Source: Azonexus sp. (GTDB lineage: Bacteria; Pseudomonadota; Gammaproteobacteria; Burkholderiales; Rhodocyclaceae). From it: a DNA stretch of 7,776 bases. The notes below the pieces were generated by a model. It was not told the DNA's origin and made no database searches. It was given only the letters and a program-made list of their open reading frames with translations. The translations under genes were made by a program, and so were the position numbers. Each line of letters begins with the position of its first letter. The stretch's first letter is position 1. The DNA lies in contig JAKLLI010000076.1 in NCBI GenBank assembly GCA_023150195.1, positions 1 to 7,776 of the forward strand. Direction: 5' to 3'. This document shows positions 6,887 to 7,776 of this stretch, piece after piece.

Positions 6887-7671
6887 GAATTGCGCTCGGA
6901 CTTGAATATCGAGGCACGGAATTCCATGGCTGGCAAAGTCAGGCCGGTGGCGGTACGGTGCAGGATGCGCTCGAGGCCGCGCTGGCAGCGATCGCCAGCC
7001 AACCGGTCGCCACTTTGTGCGCCGGGCGTACCGATGCCGGGGTTCATGCCACGCAACAGGTGGTGCATTTCGATACACCGGTCTCGCGTCCTGTAAGTGC
7101 CTGGGTCCGCGGGGTCAACGCCCATCTGCCAGGCGGTGTTGCCGTGCGCTGGGCGCAGCCGGTGGATGAGGCGTTTCATGCCCGCTTTAGCGCACGGGGG
7201 CGGCGTTATCGTTACGTCTTGCTGAACCGTCCGCAGCGCCCGGGCCTGTGGCAGGGGCGGGTAGGGTGGTTTCATTTGCCGCTGTCACTGGCATTGATGC
7301 AGGATGCCTGCGGTCGACTGCCGGGAGAACATGATTTTTCGGCATTTCGTGCCGCCGGCTGCCAGGCGAAATCGCCGGTCAAAATCATGACGCAGGCCGC
7401 TGTGACGCAGCGGGGATCGCTGTTCGTATTTGATTTTGAGGCCTCGGCCTTCTTGCATCACATGGTGCGCAATCTGGTGGGGAGTTTGGTCGCCATCGGA
7501 AAAGGCACTCACGCGCCGACCTGGATCGATACTTTGCTGACAATGAAGGATCGAACCTTGGCGGCGCCGACATTCTCGCCGGATGGCCTGTACTTCCGCG
7601 GCCCGATCTATGAGCCGCATTGGGGCTTGCCGGCGGCATCCGATGATTTCCTGGACGGATTTTTGCCATGA
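6883..7671 (+). CDS. truA: tRNA pseudouridine(38-40) synthase
   Basis: TruA converts uridines 38, 39 and 40 in the anticodon arm of many tRNAs to pseudouridine in the cytoplasm. The protein has 262 residues from GTG 6883, close to the usual 250-270. The N-terminus RIALGLEYRGTEFHGWQSQ is typical. The catalytic Asp51 lies in CAGRTDAGVHATQQVVHFDT (46-65). Tyr111 in RRYRYVLLN is the conserved stacking tyrosine, HDFSAF is at 150-155, and FLHHMVRNLVGSLVAIGKG at 190-208 is a further family block. The chain ends with APTFSPDGLYF, the usual closing motif. GTGA at 6883-6886 holds both the start codon and the previous gene's TGA stop. fimV-truA-trpF is a frequent order in related bacteria, and the membrane-protein gene is inserted in it here. 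Confidence 0.97.
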   Translation: MRIALGLEYRGTEFHGWQSQAGGGTVQDALEAALAAIASQPVATLCAGRTDAGVHATQQVVHFDTPVSRPVSAWVRGVNAHLPGGVAVRWAQPVDEAFHARFSARGRRYRYVLLNRPQRPGLWQGRVGWFHLPLSLALMQDACGRLPGEHDFSAFRAAGCQAKSPVKIMTQAAVTQRGSLFVFDFEASAFLHHMVRNLVGSLVAIGKGTHAPTWIDTLLTMKDRTLAAPTFSPDGLYFRGPIYEPHWGLPAASDDFLDGFLP

Positions 7672-7736
7672 TTGCGCCAATAGCGATGCCTCCGCCCGTC
7701 TGTCGGGCGCTTGAACGATCTTTTGGGGTGTTTTGA
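7668..7736 (+). CDS. Possible 22-codon ORF bridging truA and trpF
   Basis: An ATG at 7668 overlaps the truA stop as ATGA, has GGACGGA at 7653-7659 eight bases upstream, and runs in frame to TGA 7734-7736, one base before the trpF ATG. The peptide starts MIAPIAMPPPVCRALE and contains no Trp, so it is not a tryptophan attenuation leader. It could serve only to carry ribosomes across the gap to trpF, or be chance. I recognise no family. Confidence 0.25.
   Translation: MIAPIAMPPPVCRALERSFGVF
7693..7709 (+). other. Short GC-rich hairpin before trpF
   Basis: CGCCCG at 7693-7698 and CGGGCG at 7704-7709 form a perfect six-base stem around TCTGT. The nearest T run (TTTT at 7721-7724) is 11 bases further on, so it does not look like a terminator. 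It may be a messenger stem in the truA-trpF gap, or chance in GC-rich DNA. Confidence 0.35.
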
Positions 7737-7737
7737 G

Positions 7738-7776
7738 ATGACGCGAATCAAAATCTGCGGATTGACCCGTGAGGCG
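7738..7776 (+). CDS. trpF: Phosphoribosylanthranilate isomerase, N-terminal end (partial)
   Basis: Thirteen codons are in the window, reading MTRIKICGLTREA. The KICGLT motif at residues 5-10 is the first strand of the TrpF barrel, and Cys7 is the expected general base that helps convert N-(5-phosphoribosyl)anthranilate to CdRP in tryptophan synthesis. GGGGTG at 7725-7730 lies seven bases before the ATG. trpF after truA is a common order in beta- and gammaproteobacteria. The rest of the gene is outside the window. Confidence 0.93.
   Translation, partial: MTRIKICGLTREA

Noticed and set aside
6613..7275. 220-codon open frame on the - strand over the EcfT-like gene and truA
   Set aside because: It covers parts of two + strand genes, has no family features, and truA motifs are intact.
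1..7776. Search for mobile elements, CRISPR arrays, tRNA genes or a defence-type cassette
   Set aside because: No transposase, integrase, regularly spaced repeats, tRNA-like folds or defence domains were seen. The window is almost filled by conserved housekeeping genes.

Overview
The window reads as an ordinary, densely packed chromosomal segment of a GC-rich proteobacterium. The gene order (leuC, small lipoprotein, leuD, leuB, asd, fimV, membrane protein, truA, trpF) and the family types point to a betaproteobacterium. A member of the Rhodocyclales or a relative is my best guess, but that is inference from gene order and protein style, not a computed assignment. All genes are on the + strand. 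I see no tRNA, rRNA, CRISPR array, insertion sequence, integrase or other mark of mobility.

Bases 1-2024 hold the leucine arm. The last codons of leuC are followed by a 71-residue entericidin-like lipoprotein, then leuD (small subunit of isopropylmalate isomerase) and leuB (3-isopropylmalate dehydrogenase). The lipoprotein lies between the two subunits of one enzyme. Its ribosome binding site overlaps the leuC stop codon, and its own stop overlaps the leuD start, so the three genes look translationally coupled. asd (aspartate-semialdehyde dehydrogenase) follows after 26 bases and links the run to lysine, threonine, methionine and diaminopimelate synthesis.

Bases 3185-3352 are the widest gap, with a GC-rich hairpin and only weak promoter-like sequence. 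They lead into fimV, a large inner-membrane hub protein with a signal peptide, FimV N-terminal domain, LysM domain, coiled coil, Pro/Ala-rich linker, one membrane helix, and an acidic TPR-containing cytoplasmic part ending in a FimV C-terminal domain. A perfect 13-bp stem with a T run follows fimV and looks like an intrinsic terminator.

Directly after that terminator a GTG start with a good Shine-Dalgarno opens a 196-residue polytopic membrane protein. It resembles the EcfT/CbiQ transmembrane component of ECF transporters but has no visible ATPase or substrate-binding partner here. Its stop overlaps the GTG start of truA (tRNA pseudouridine synthase) by four bases. trpF (phosphoribosylanthranilate isomerase) begins at 7738 and runs out of the window, with a possible 22-codon ORF filling the truA-trpF gap.

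The leu-asd-fimV-truA-trpF order is a known conserved arrangement in beta- and gammaproteobacteria. I found no clearly new biological system. The points most worth a second look are the 11-residue repeats of the lipoprotein inside the leuCD pair, the orphan EcfT-like gene placed against a terminator, and the small ORF before trpF.
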